Assembly: GCA_022072445.1 (NCBI GenBank)
Contig: JAJVHV010000020.1
Span: forward strand, 88,590 to 152,589
DNA from: Phycisphaerae bacterium
GTDB lineage: Bacteria > Planctomycetota > Phycisphaerae > UBA1845 > Fen-1342
Length of the DNA: 64,000 nucleotides
Reading direction: 5' to 3'
In this document: positions 34,615-44,100 of the stretch, piece after piece
How positions within the stretch are numbered: position 1 is the first letter of the stretch
How the letters are laid out: each line of letters begins with the position of its first letter
Notes under the pieces: model-generated
Told to the model about the DNA's origin: nothing
Database searches by the model: none
The model's input: the letters and a program-made list of their open reading frames with translations, nothing else
Translations under genes and position numbers: made by a program

Positions 34615-36981
34615 CTACTGGTCTTCGTCACCTTCCGGTGGGATACCGGCGGGCGGCGTGCCCGGCGGGGTCTTCTTGGCGTCCGGCTTGGCGAAATCGT
34701 CGATGGTCTTGAGGATTTTCGCCGGGTCGCCGGCGCGGAGCATGAAAATGCGCTTCGCCTCCAGCAGCGCCGCCTTGCGCGGCAGCACGCCCGGTTTCTC
34801 CGAGTCGACGTTCATGATGATCTCGCGCTGCTCGCTCAGGCGGATGCGAACCTGAATCGGGGTCTTGTCGAGCCCCTCGGCCGCCACGTCGCCATCCGAA
34901 TACGCGAGATACTGCTCGACGCGCAGCCCGACCAGCTCCTTGAGAAAATCGGTCACCTGCTTCTGCACCAGCTCGACAAACGGGTCGCTCGACAGCACCC
35001 ACTTGTCGCCGCGTTTCTCCAGCTCCACCAGCGAGGCCAGCGTGCGAATCGTGACGCCGGTGACTTTGTCGGCGTCGAAATCGAAGAGCTTGCGATCGAT
35101 GAGCTCGCCGGCCAGCGACTGCTGCACGGTCTGGTCGAGCTCGAAGATGTAGGGATCGTCGTCGTAGCGGCAATACGCCACTCCGTCGGCACGTCCGACG
35201 CGCAGCACGTGCTCGGCGCGCGACGGTGGCGGGGGCGCGCCGGTCTCCTGAGTCGTGGGCGCGGGGTGCTCCACGCCGAGCTTGATCGTCAACTCGGGAG
35301 ATTCGAGCCCGTAGGAGCCAAACGCGTCGCGGGCCACGACGCGCCGGGCGCGCAGCGCCGACAGGTCGGTCACCAGGTCGCGCACGCCACCGGCGTCGAC
35401 CTGTGCGCCGGCCGGCTGAGCCAACTTCCACTGCTCCGCTTCGAGCTTCAGCGCGTAGTGCCGGTTGCGCGCCGTCAGGTCGAGTTCGACGATGCGTCCT
35501 CCGGCAAGATTGACGATCGAGCGCGAGCGCAGCGAGAGCGGCGTGACGGCCAGGCGCTGGGCCGCGGCGGCGTCGACGACGATGACGGTCGGCTTGCCGG
35601 CCAGTTGCACATACGTGTTGCGCCCGCTCGCTGTGTTCCCGCCCACCAGCAGCGTGATCGGCTCAACCGAGCCCGACGCCACGACCGTCACGCTGCCCTT
35701 CGGATCGGCCAGGCCGTATTGCGCCACGTCGCCGGGCTCGTCCAGATAGTCGATCGCCGACAGATCCTCCATCGCCGCCAGCACGTCGGCGACGGCGCCG
35801 GCGTCAAGGGCCGTCAGGTCCCCGTCGCCCTGCCAGGCGTTCTCGGACTTGTGCAGGCACGCCGATTCCGGGCCCAGGCTGACCGTCAGTTCATTCACGT
35901 CGGCGGCGCGGACGCGCGTGACGCGCGGATCGCGCAGCTTGCGCAGCTCGGGCGTGATGGTCTTGATATTGGCCGCCGGGACCGTCGCCGCCCAGGTCTG
36001 ATCGCCGACGCGGACGTAGCGCTTGGTCTCGTTCATGTCCGCGAACTTGCCGATCTCGACCGTGTATGAATTCTTGATCAGCTCAAACGTCGGCTCGGCC
36101 GGCTGGCTGGCGGCCGGGTCGGCCGGCGGCTTGAGCTCCTTTTTCTTCTCGGTCTGCACCACCAGCCGGATCGCCGGCTCCTTGAGCCCATAACGGGCCG
36201 GATCGGCCGAAAACTCGTCGACGAAGTCGTCGGCGTAAAGCGAGTTCAGCCCGCGCAGCAGAGCGATAATCTCCTGCTTGGCGCCGTGCCACTTGATCGG
36301 CGCGTTGATCACCCACTCGCCCGACTCGGCGACCGAAAAATCGTAGCTCTTGCCCTCATGCGTGACGGTCAGGTGTTTGGCGTCCTCGGGGGTCAGCTTC
36401 AGCAGCCGCTTGGCGCGAAACTCCTTGACCTCCTTCTTCAGGTCGCGCGTCAGGTCCTGCGCGACACGCTGGATGCGCGTCTGGCCGGCGACTCGGACGT
36501 ATGTGTCGTCGCTCAAGGCCGCTTTCGCGCCGATCTCCAGCCTGTATTCCTTACCGGACTTGTCCGCCAGCGTGACGACCGCGGCGGGTGGATTCAGCCC
36601 CGCCGTCTCGGGTGTGACGCCCGCCTCGCCCTCGGCCGCGCGGGCCTGGGCGCCAGCGATCCGGCGGGCGAGATCGCTGATGACGTAGTTCTCGGCCGCG
36701 GCGCGGATCGGCTCGACGAACTCCCACTCGTCCATTTTCGTGGCGTCCGCCTCCGAGGCTTTCCGCTCGAAGACCATGCGCGGCTGCGACTGACCCTCGA
36801 GCGTGCAGCGCAGCAGGTCGGACTCCGCCGGCGGAGGGTCGAAGACGCTGACCTTTTTCTTCTCGTCACCCTGGTCGCTCCTCGAGTCGGCCGGCGCGTT
36901 CTTGCTCTCCGGAACAAGGTAGACGACGAGTCCGCCGACGATCAGCACGGCGAGCAGGATGAACGTGGTCTTGAAATTCAC
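34615..36981 (-). CDS. DUF4340 domain protein, membrane-anchored
   Basis: 788 residues. One N-terminal membrane helix (TTFILLAVLIVGGLVVYLVP) is followed by a large external part with repeated DUF4340-type units, such as WEFVEPIRAAAENYVISDLA, WVINAPIKWHGAKQEIIALL and WVLSSDPFVELVQKQVTDFL. DUF4340 proteins are typically encoded beside GldA/GldF/GldG-like ABC genes, and that is the case here: it is the last gene of that minus-strand set, 6 bases after the GldG-like gene. Its function is unknown. It may form the extracytoplasmic part of the ABC system. Confidence 0.85.
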   Translation of the reverse strand: MNFKTTFILLAVLIVGGLVVYLVPESKNAPADSRSDQGDEKKKVSVFDPPPAESDLLRCTLEGQSQPRMVFERKASEADATKMDEWEFVEPIRAAAENYVISDLARRIAGAQARAAEGEAGVTPETAGLNPPAAVVTLADKSGKEYRLEIGAKAALSDDTYVRVAGQTRIQRVAQDLTRDLKKEVKEFRAKRLLKLTPEDAKHLTVTHEGKSYDFSVAESGEWVINAPIKWHGAKQEIIALLRGLNSLYADDFVDEFSADPARYGLKEPAIRLVVQTEKKKELKPPADPAASQPAEPTFELIKNSYTVEIGKFADMNETKRYVRVGDQTWAATVPAANIKTITPELRKLRDPRVTRVRAADVNELTVSLGPESACLHKSENAWQGDGDLTALDAGAVADVLAAMEDLSAIDYLDEPGDVAQYGLADPKGSVTVVASGSVEPITLLVGGNTASGRNTYVQLAGKPTVIVVDAAAAQRLAVTPLSLRSRSIVNLAGGRIVELDLTARNRHYALKLEAEQWKLAQPAGAQVDAGGVRDLVTDLSALRARRVVARDAFGSYGLESPELTIKLGVEHPAPTTQETGAPPPPSRAEHVLRVGRADGVAYCRYDDDPYIFELDQTVQQSLAGELIDRKLFDFDADKVTGVTIRTLASLVELEKRGDKWVLSSDPFVELVQKQVTDFLKELVGLRVEQYLAYSDGDVAAEGLDKTPIQVRIRLSEQREIIMNVDSEKPGVLPRKAALLEAKRIFMLRAGDPAKILKTIDDFAKPDAKKTPPGTPPAGIPPEGDEDQ

Positions 36982-36987
36982 GTGGCA

Positions 36988-39210
36988 CTACCTCCGACGA
37001 AACAGCCAGACCGCGCCGCCGGCGACCAGTGCCAGCGTCGGCCAGATTCCGACCAGGAAGACGCGGCAGAATTGCGCCGAGGCGCCTTCGCGCAGCCGCG
37101 ACAGCCGCGGGATGTCGCTGCTGGCCGGGCCGGCGGCGATGCGGTCGGCGTTGCCGGCCAGCCAGTGCAGGGCGTTCAGAAACAGCTCGATGTTGCCCGG
37201 GTTGAGATTCATGATCGCCAGCGTGTTGCCCGTCGGCACCAGGCCGGTGCGGAAGGCGACGTCGTCGACGGCGAACGTCTCACTGGACACGACCACGGCC
37301 CGTTGCCCCTTGTCGCTCTCCGCGGCGATCGCCACCGGGAAACCGCCGTCGCGGGCCTTGATGTCCTTCTCGTTCGGCTTGAGGCCGTGGCTTTTGCTGT
37401 ACTCCTCCTGGGCCGCGGACTGATCGCTGATCGCCCAGATGTCGTCGCTGGGTGCGACGCTCAGCAGTGGCGTCAGTTTCACGCCGGCGGGCGGCGCCTT
37501 GGCCTCGAGCGGGGCGAGGTTCATCAGTACCGTCGTGAGCGACTGGATCGGCTCGGTGATCTCATGCTCGCCGTAGACGAGTTGCTCCGGCTTGGTCAGC
37601 GTGACCAGTGCGGTCGCGCCGCGGCGCGGAACCCACAAGGCGGGATTCTCGGGCGAGGGGACGAATGAAAACGTGAGGTAGTCGGATTTGATCCCCACAC
37701 CCCAGGTCGATTGCAGAAAGTCGCTGAAGGCGTAGGGGGCGCCGCCCGACATCGGAATCTGCGGCATCGGGCTGGGCGCCGGACGCCAGCCGGCCAGAAA
37801 CAGGGCGCGGCCCGAGGTGTTAACGGCGTCGAGAATGAGCTGCTTGTCCGCCGGGCTGATGCCTTGCGGCCGCTGCTGCATCATGGGGTTCTGCGGCGGA
37901 GCGTCCTCCGGGCGGATGACGACGTAGACCGTGCGGGCGGCGTCTTCGATTTTGGGCACGGTCTTCTCGGTCTGCACGTCCCACTCGCGCGTGACGAAGC
38001 CGGCATCTTCCAGCGAGCGCGAAACCTGCTGATAGGGTGCGTCGGGCATCTGCCGCATCATCATCGGGTTCATCTGCGACATGTCGGGCTTGAGCAGCGC
38101 CGGTCCCCCGTAACGCACGAAGACGACGGCGGTTTTCTCCTTCTGGGAGAGCTGGAGAATGGCGGACGAGACGGCCCGCTCGCCGGCGAATTCCTGCCGG
38201 TCGCCGTCGTTGTCGGTGCTGCCGTCGCGGCGCGAGGGCCAGACTTCGTAGAAGTCCAGCACGCGGGCTTCCTGCGCGGTCTCGACGATGATGACCGGCG
38301 AGTTCGGCCAGTTGCGAATCTTGGTGTACAGATCCTCCAGCTTGACGCGTTTCAGGTCCTTGGTGTCGTCGAGCAGCTTCTGAATGCGGGCGAGCACGTC
38401 GGCGTAGCGCGTCGCGGCGGTGTTGTAGAACTGCTTCGCTTCGGGCGGGGCCGTGGGCGGCAGGCCGGTTGCAGCGCGCTGCATCCAGGCTTGCAGGCCG
38501 TTCAGCGTGGTCTGGATCTTGGGCAGGTAGACGCGGAGCGTCTCGACGGCCTCGCCATAGGCCGGAATCTCGCCCTTGAGCCGCGCGTCGATGCGCTCGA
38601 ACTCGCCGCGCGTTTCGGCGGCCATCAGGCGGAAGTTGTCCTGAACGACGTCGAATTTTTCGACGCGGAACTCCGGCGCGACGCGCTCCATCGCGTCGAA
38701 TTCGGCCTTGAGCAGGGCGGTGAGCGTTTCCTGCAGCGCGGGCAGCGTTTCGAGCGCCGCCTTGTGCGGCGCGGCTTCGTTCTGATACGCGGGCAGCTTG
38801 ACGAGCCGGTCGCGGATCACGGTCAGCTTCGACGAATCCTTCATCGGGTCGATCACGCTGGCGGTGATGTGCGTCGGAGCGACGGATTCGTAGAGGTTCA
38901 GCAGATCGCCGACGCGACGCTGCCGCTTCTGCGCGAGCGTGTCGTACTCGCTCAGCACGGTGTAAAGCGCGGTGATCGTGACGTTCTGATCGAGCTTGCG
39001 TAGGAGCTGCGCGGTGCGCGGGCTGAGGCTGTTGATGCCGCTGCGCGTGACGTCGAACTGCGTGCGGAAGCGCGTCGAGAGATAGACGGCCAGGCCCAGA
39101 ATGCCGCAGGCCAGGACGACGGTGACGGCGACGTTGAGGCCGTAGACGAACCGGCGCTGGCCGGAGGCCATGGCGTCGTGCGCGTGCGTGCTGGGGTTGG
39201 CTACCGCCAT
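36988..39210 (-). CDS. GldG-like ABC-associated extracytoplasmic protein
   Basis: 740 residues from the ATG at 39208-39210. A first membrane helix (FVYGLNVAVTVVLACGILGL) is followed by STRFRTQFDVTRSGINSLSP, the standard start of GldG/ABC_transp_aux domains. A large soluble domain follows, then a C-terminal membrane helix (IWPTLALVAGGAVWLFRRR). In gliding Bacteroidetes GldG works with the GldA ATPase and GldF permease; here the same gene order is present. The start overlaps the end of the permease gene by 10 bases. Gliding itself is not implied. Confidence 0.85.
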   Translation of the reverse strand: MAVANPSTHAHDAMASGQRRFVYGLNVAVTVVLACGILGLAVYLSTRFRTQFDVTRSGINSLSPRTAQLLRKLDQNVTITALYTVLSEYDTLAQKRQRRVGDLLNLYESVAPTHITASVIDPMKDSSKLTVIRDRLVKLPAYQNEAAPHKAALETLPALQETLTALLKAEFDAMERVAPEFRVEKFDVVQDNFRLMAAETRGEFERIDARLKGEIPAYGEAVETLRVYLPKIQTTLNGLQAWMQRAATGLPPTAPPEAKQFYNTAATRYADVLARIQKLLDDTKDLKRVKLEDLYTKIRNWPNSPVIIVETAQEARVLDFYEVWPSRRDGSTDNDGDRQEFAGERAVSSAILQLSQKEKTAVVFVRYGGPALLKPDMSQMNPMMMRQMPDAPYQQVSRSLEDAGFVTREWDVQTEKTVPKIEDAARTVYVVIRPEDAPPQNPMMQQRPQGISPADKQLILDAVNTSGRALFLAGWRPAPSPMPQIPMSGGAPYAFSDFLQSTWGVGIKSDYLTFSFVPSPENPALWVPRRGATALVTLTKPEQLVYGEHEITEPIQSLTTVLMNLAPLEAKAPPAGVKLTPLLSVAPSDDIWAISDQSAAQEEYSKSHGLKPNEKDIKARDGGFPVAIAAESDKGQRAVVVSSETFAVDDVAFRTGLVPTGNTLAIMNLNPGNIELFLNALHWLAGNADRIAAGPASSDIPRLSRLREGASAQFCRVFLVGIWPTLALVAGGAVWLFRRR

Positions 39211-39920
39211 CGACGGGACTCCACGATTTTGATGGTGAGAAAGACGAAGAGCGCGGCGCTGCCGAGGAAAAAGACGACGCTGTCGGTCACGATCAGGCCG
39301 CGGTTGAACATCTCGAGGCGCGTCATGACGTTGACCTGCTGCAGGACGACGCGCAGCCAGCCCTGCACGCTCGCGACGATGTAGTACGCAAACCACGCCA
39401 GCAACATCAGCGGGACGGTCGCGAGAATCCACGCCACGATCTGATTGCGGGTCAGGCTGCTGGTAAACAGGCCGACGGCCAGAAACGGCAGCCCCAGCAG
39501 AAAGAGGCCGAGATAGCCCGCCAGTGCCGCGCCGAAGTCAGGATTGCCGTAGATCGCCAGAATCACCAGGTAGACCAGCGTCGTCGCCAGCATCACCACG
39601 TAAAAGCCGACGCTCGCCAGATACTTGCCCAGCACCATCTGCCCGTCCGTCACCGGCGCGGTCATCAGCGACTCGATCGTGCCGCTGCGATACTCCTCGC
39701 TGATCATGCGCATCGTGATCGCCGGCAGGATCATCGTCAGCACGAACGGCGTCCACATGAACACTTCGCGCAGCGTGGCCGGTTTACCCGGCGCGATGCT
39801 GTCGGTCACGATCACCAGCACCCCGGTCAGCAGCAGAAAGCCGGCCGTGACGATGTAGGCGATGGGCGAAAAAAAGAGCGAGAGCAACTCGCGCTGCGTG
39901 ATCGCCAGGACGTTTCTCAT
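39201..39920 (-). CDS. ABC-2 type permease (GldF-like)
   Basis: 239 residues with six hydrophobic segments, the usual size for an ABC-2 permease. LAITQRELLSLFFSPIAYIV opens the protein, and MRMISEEYRSGTIESLMTAP is the conserved cytoplasmic loop of ABC-2 exporters (E-E-x-R-G-T-x-E-x-L). It should form the membrane channel for the ATPase encoded 58 bases upstream. The transported substrate is unknown. It overlaps the GldG-like gene by 10 bases. Confidence 0.88.
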   Translation of the reverse strand: MRNVLAITQRELLSLFFSPIAYIVTAGFLLLTGVLVIVTDSIAPGKPATLREVFMWTPFVLTMILPAITMRMISEEYRSGTIESLMTAPVTDGQMVLGKYLASVGFYVVMLATTLVYLVILAIYGNPDFGAALAGYLGLFLLGLPFLAVGLFTSSLTRNQIVAWILATVPLMLLAWFAYYIVASVQGWLRVVLQQVNVMTRLEMFNRGLIVTDSVVFFLGSAALFVFLTIKIVESRRWR

Positions 39921-39978
39921 GGTTCTTGCAACCCTCGATGCTGCCGCCGGCCGTCGAGGCAGGCGGCGGGAATCAGGC

Positions 39979-40917
39979 TCATTCGGATGCGTCGCGCGTG
40001 CCGGCGACGATCTTCACGAAATAATCCTCGAGCGAGGCGATGTCGCGGCGGAGTTCGCGCACCGACCAGCCCCTCTCCGTCGAGAGCTTGAAGATGCTTT
40101 CACGCACGTCGGCGCTGGTGGCGAGCGTCAGACGCACCCACCCGTTCTGAGTCTCGCTGCGCAGATCGGTGACGCCATTCAACTTCCGCACGCTGGCGAC
40201 CACGTCGTCGTGCGGCCCCTTCACCTCCGCGATCAGCTTCGACTCGCCGCTGACGCGCTCGCGCAGCTCGTGCGGCGAGCCGGAGGCGACGATCCGCCCG
40301 TTGTTGATGATGATCGTCCGCTCGCAGGTGGCTTCGACTTCATGCAGGATGTGGCTGCTGAGCATCACCGTGTGATCCTTGGCCAGCTCCTTGATCAGCG
40401 AGCGCGTCTCGCGAATCTGGCGCGGGTCGAGGCCGACGGTCGGCTCGTCGAGAATCAGCACCTTGGGATTGTGCAGCAGTGCGTCGGCCAGCCCGACGCG
40501 CTGGCGATAACCCTTCGAAAGCTGGCCGATCGGCCGTCCGATCACGTCGTTCAGCCAGCAGCGCTCCACCACACGGGCGATCGCGGCCTCGCGCGCCGCG
40601 CGGTCCAGACCCTTCAGCCGGCCTCGAAAACGCAGGTACTCCCGCACCCGCATCTCCGGATACAGCGGAACCGATTCCGGCAGGTACCCGATCACCCGCC
40701 GCACCGCCAGAGACTGGCTCAGCACGTCGTGACCGGCGATGCGGGCCGTTCCCGACGTGGCGGGGTGAAAACAGGTCAGGACGCGGATGGTGGTGGTCTT
40801 TCCGGCGCCGTTCGGGCCAAGAAAGCCGACGATTTCGCCCTCGCCGACGGTGAACGAGATGTTGTCGACGGCCTTTCGGGTGCCGTAGTGCTTGGAAAGC
40901 TGCCGAACTTCGATCAT
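39979..40917 (-). CDS. ABC transporter ATP-binding protein (GldA-like)
   Basis: 312 residues from the ATG at 40915-40917; a TTG ten codons upstream is a weaker alternative. Walker A is GPNGAGKTTT, the signature region is QLSKGYRQRVGLADALLHNP, Walker B is VLILDEPTVGLDP, and the H-loop is in MLSSHILHEVE. A C-terminal domain of about 90 residues follows, as in ABC-2 export ATPases (DrrA/GldA type). It powers the permease encoded downstream and is the first gene of the four-gene minus-strand operon ending in DUF4340. Confidence 0.92.
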   Translation of the reverse strand: MIEVRQLSKHYGTRKAVDNISFTVGEGEIVGFLGPNGAGKTTTIRVLTCFHPATSGTARIAGHDVLSQSLAVRRVIGYLPESVPLYPEMRVREYLRFRGRLKGLDRAAREAAIARVVERCWLNDVIGRPIGQLSKGYRQRVGLADALLHNPKVLILDEPTVGLDPRQIRETRSLIKELAKDHTVMLSSHILHEVEATCERTIIINNGRIVASGSPHELRERVSGESKLIAEVKGPHDDVVASVRKLNGVTDLRSETQNGWVRLTLATSADVRESIFKLSTERGWSVRELRRDIASLEDYFVKIVAGTRDASE

Positions 40918-41089
40918 CGGTCGATTCCCAATCTGAGTCAGCGACAAGACGGCGAACCGGCTGCGATCCTGTCAGAATCTTCTAGGTCTCGGACCCGCCA
41001 TCGCCGTTCCCGTCCCGCAGCCGAGTTCCTCATTCTCGGGGCGATCCGGTGGGTGTCAAGGGTTCGACGGCCGAGTTCACGCTCACGGT

Positions 41090-43960
41090 TCACGGCGCCC
41101 ATGACGCCGCGAGCTCGGGGAACTCCTGCGCGAGGCTGCGGCGGATCTGCTCGACACCCTCGGAGGGAGTGCCGGCTTCCTCCGCCTGCCTCAGCCGCGC
41201 GCGGACGGCGGCGACGTCGCGCCTTTCGGCGGCGTCCCAGCACTTCCACGCCCAGGCACGCACGTCGTGCGGATTCAGCCGGATGGCGGCCTCGAGCCAT
41301 GTGAGAACTTCGCCGCGCCGCGCCGGCTGATTGCGGACCAGCAATTCGCAAAGTGTCACGTAGTGCTGCGCCAGTTCGGCGGACAGGGCAGCCTGCACGG
41401 CGCCAGACTCCGCCAGCGCCGTCCGCACGTCGGCCTCGCGCCCGGCCGCCAGCATGTAGAGCAGCCGCCGAGCCCGGTAAGGCGCGGCCAGCGCGTCGTA
41501 GTGTTGGCGTTGAATGCGGGGAAGCTCTGCGATCGCCCTCTCGGCCAGCTCCACCGCGGCGCCGCAACCGCGGGCCGCTCCACGAAACTCGTACTCGGCC
41601 TGCTCCAGCAGGCCGGCGGCGCGCAGCTCGGGAAAGCGCGCCTTGAGCGGCGCGTACAGCTCCGCGGCGCGGGCCGCAAATCGCGCCGCCTCGGCGTATT
41701 CCCCGCGCGTCGCGTGATACGCCGCGGCCAGGCGGAAGGCCTCCGGCGCGAGCGAGATCACCAGTGCATCGATGCCGGTGCGCGGGTCGATCGGATTGGC
41801 CTGTGCCAGCAGTCCGTTCAGCACGGCTGGGAATCCCGCCTCCGCCGCGCAGCGCTCGAACGCCCGCTGCCAGCGCGCGTCCGCCAGTCCGCCGCGCAGC
41901 GCGTCGCGCAGCAGTTCGACCCGCACTTCGAGAGTTTCGGCGGCTTCGAGAGCTGCATAGCGGCTCTCAAGTGCCAGCAGCGCATCGACGTCGAATGGGC
42001 TCTGGCGCCGCTGAAGACGCCAGGCCGCGTCGGCCCGTTCATACCAGCTCAGGGCCGTGCGCGGATCGCCCCGCGACAGCATTGTCGTGAGCATCTCGGC
42101 GCAGCGCGCCGCCGTCGCCGGCATCGACATCAGCGTCGGGGCGCGCCGATCCAGGGCCAGCGCGGCCTCATAGGCGTCGGTCGCGAGCCGCTCGGCTCGA
42201 GCGGCCGCGCCCGATCCTGCCGGAGCTGAAGCGGGTTCGGCCGCCGTCTCAAGCGCCTGGCATTCCGCAAACGCCGCCTCCGCCAGCGCCAGCCGGGCGC
42301 GGACCGCCCACTCTTCGGCGTAGAGCCGCCGGATCGGGTCAAGGAGAAGGCATGCGGCCCGCTGCGATTGCGCCACGGCCGTCGAAGCATCGCCGCGGCG
42401 CAGCGCCTGCTGCGCGGCGAATTCGGCACGAACGCCTTCCCAGTCGCGCACCGTGACGACCATTGCTCCCAGGCTCGTCAGCGCCGCCGCCCCGGTGACG
42501 CACACCCGCAGCGCGACGCGTCGCCGCCCCCCCGCGGAGTGGGGCGGTTCAGTTTCGGTCGCCGAGGCCCGTCCGAGCGCCCAGATCGCACCGGTGGCGA
42601 CGAACAGGTATGCGGGCACACCCGGCAGGCGCAGCGAGACGCTGAACATCATGTCCGCCAGCAGCGCCAGCACGCCGCCCAGCAGCCCCAGCACCATGGC
42701 TCGGCGTTCGGCGGACAACGGCGAGCGGAGGATTTCCAGGGCGGCGACGACGCAGGCGACCCAGGCGCCGACGAACGTCACCCCGCCGAGCAGCCCGATT
42801 TCGGCCAGCACTTCGAACAGCTCGTTGTGTGCGTGGCCGGCCCAGTCACCCATGAACGCCGCCGGGTCGAGTGCCCGGTCGCGTACGCCCAGTCCGCCCG
42901 AGAGATAGGAGAACGCACCGGCGCCCGCGCCCGACACCGGCCGTTGCATCCAGATCTCCGACGCGTAGCGCCACATGTACGTGCGAAAGCGGATCGTCGC
43001 TCCGCGTGCCATGAGCGTGTCGAGCCGTGTCGAATAGAAGTAGACCCCGGCCACCACCAGCAGTGTGACGCCCGCCCCGGCCAGCCCCCAGCGCAGCCGC
43101 GGCGGCACGGTGAAGACCAGCAGCCCGACCACGCCGGCCGCCAGCGCCAGCAGGGCGCTGCGCGCGCCGGTCAGCGCCAGGCATGCCAGCATGACGGCCA
43201 GAGCTACGGCGACGAACACGGTCGGCCCCCGCGCCTGCGGCCGTGCCGCCGTCCGGCCAGTGAACCGGTCGCGCAGGATGCACGCCGCTGCGATGATCCC
43301 CGGCAGCAGCGTCGCCGACAGAACGCCGGGATTACCCGTCGGAAACCCCGGGCGGTGCTGCCAGTTCCGCTCGCAAAAGTACCAGATGCACAGGATCGAC
43401 GCGACCGCGGCGCTGCCGATCACGCCCCACACGATCAAAGCCAGATCGCGCGGCTCAAGCGTCCACGCCAACCCGACGGCCAGGCCGGCGTAGAGCACGT
43501 AAATCGTGGCTTGCGCCGCGGCGATGTCGGGCTCGACGCTCCATGCGGCGCTCGTCAGGCTCACCGTTGCCCAGCCCAGCAGCAGCAGTTGCCCCACCAT
43601 CCAGGCTCCCCATTCCCCGCGTCGCGGCCCGGGAAACCGCGCCGCCGCCGCGGCCCGCGCCGCCATCAGCATCAGCAGCGCCGCCGACCCGACGTGCAGC
43701 ACCAGGTCCTTGATCTCGACACCCCGCGCGCTGGCGACCAGCCCGCCCAGCGACATGAGCTGAATCAGGCGATGCAGCAGCGAGAAGCTGCTCCAGGGAG
43801 CTTCGCCGGGATAGCGGGCTTGCGGGTCCGGGCTGATCAGAAGCTGGGTCGCGAAGAGCACACCGACGACGACGACGGCCGTCGCGCGCGAGATCGCGAG
43901 CCGTGTCCGCACACCGGCCTGCTCCACCCCAGCTACCGCAATGCCGCTGCTTGAGTTCAC
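41090..43960 (-). CDS. O-antigen ligase/polymerase-like membrane protein with long helical tail
   Basis: 956 residues. The first ~470 residues hold about twelve hydrophobic segments. The Wzy_C/WaaL-type loop is present: FRTYMWRYASEIWMQRPVSG, then GHAHNELFEVLAEIGLLGG, with the conserved H-x-H-N-x-x-x-E arrangement. The last ~450 residues are an Ala/Arg/Leu-rich helical solenoid, probably TPR-like (RAAELYAPLKARFPELRAAG, LRQAEEAGTPSEGVEQIRRS). Such proteins join or polymerise lipid-linked glycans at the outer face of the membrane. The fucose and glycosyltransferase genes in the window fit this, but a direct link is not shown. Confidence 0.82.
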   Translation of the reverse strand: MNSSSGIAVAGVEQAGVRTRLAISRATAVVVVGVLFATQLLISPDPQARYPGEAPWSSFSLLHRLIQLMSLGGLVASARGVEIKDLVLHVGSAALLMLMAARAAAAARFPGPRRGEWGAWMVGQLLLLGWATVSLTSAAWSVEPDIAAAQATIYVLYAGLAVGLAWTLEPRDLALIVWGVIGSAAVASILCIWYFCERNWQHRPGFPTGNPGVLSATLLPGIIAAACILRDRFTGRTAARPQARGPTVFVAVALAVMLACLALTGARSALLALAAGVVGLLVFTVPPRLRWGLAGAGVTLLVVAGVYFYSTRLDTLMARGATIRFRTYMWRYASEIWMQRPVSGAGAGAFSYLSGGLGVRDRALDPAAFMGDWAGHAHNELFEVLAEIGLLGGVTFVGAWVACVVAALEILRSPLSAERRAMVLGLLGGVLALLADMMFSVSLRLPGVPAYLFVATGAIWALGRASATETEPPHSAGGRRRVALRVCVTGAAALTSLGAMVVTVRDWEGVRAEFAAQQALRRGDASTAVAQSQRAACLLLDPIRRLYAEEWAVRARLALAEAAFAECQALETAAEPASAPAGSGAAARAERLATDAYEAALALDRRAPTLMSMPATAARCAEMLTTMLSRGDPRTALSWYERADAAWRLQRRQSPFDVDALLALESRYAALEAAETLEVRVELLRDALRGGLADARWQRAFERCAAEAGFPAVLNGLLAQANPIDPRTGIDALVISLAPEAFRLAAAYHATRGEYAEAARFAARAAELYAPLKARFPELRAAGLLEQAEYEFRGAARGCGAAVELAERAIAELPRIQRQHYDALAAPYRARRLLYMLAAGREADVRTALAESGAVQAALSAELAQHYVTLCELLVRNQPARRGEVLTWLEAAIRLNPHDVRAWAWKCWDAAERRDVAAVRARLRQAEEAGTPSEGVEQIRRSLAQEFPELAASWAP

Positions 43961-44100
43961 GGCGAGTCCATTCGTCAGCGGCCCGGGCTGGTGAAGTCAG
44001 CGTCGTTCCCGCATAATTATCTTGCGCTTTTTGTTAAAGGACTCAACTGCCGCGCGCCGATAATCGAGCGTGGAGGGTTGTCGCCGGATTGCGGCGACCC

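Noticed and set aside
40918..40947. TTG start ten codons upstream for the GldA-like ATPase
   Set aside because: The ATG at 40917 begins exactly where ABC ATPases begin (MIEVRQLSKHYG), and no better ribosome-binding site supports the TTG.
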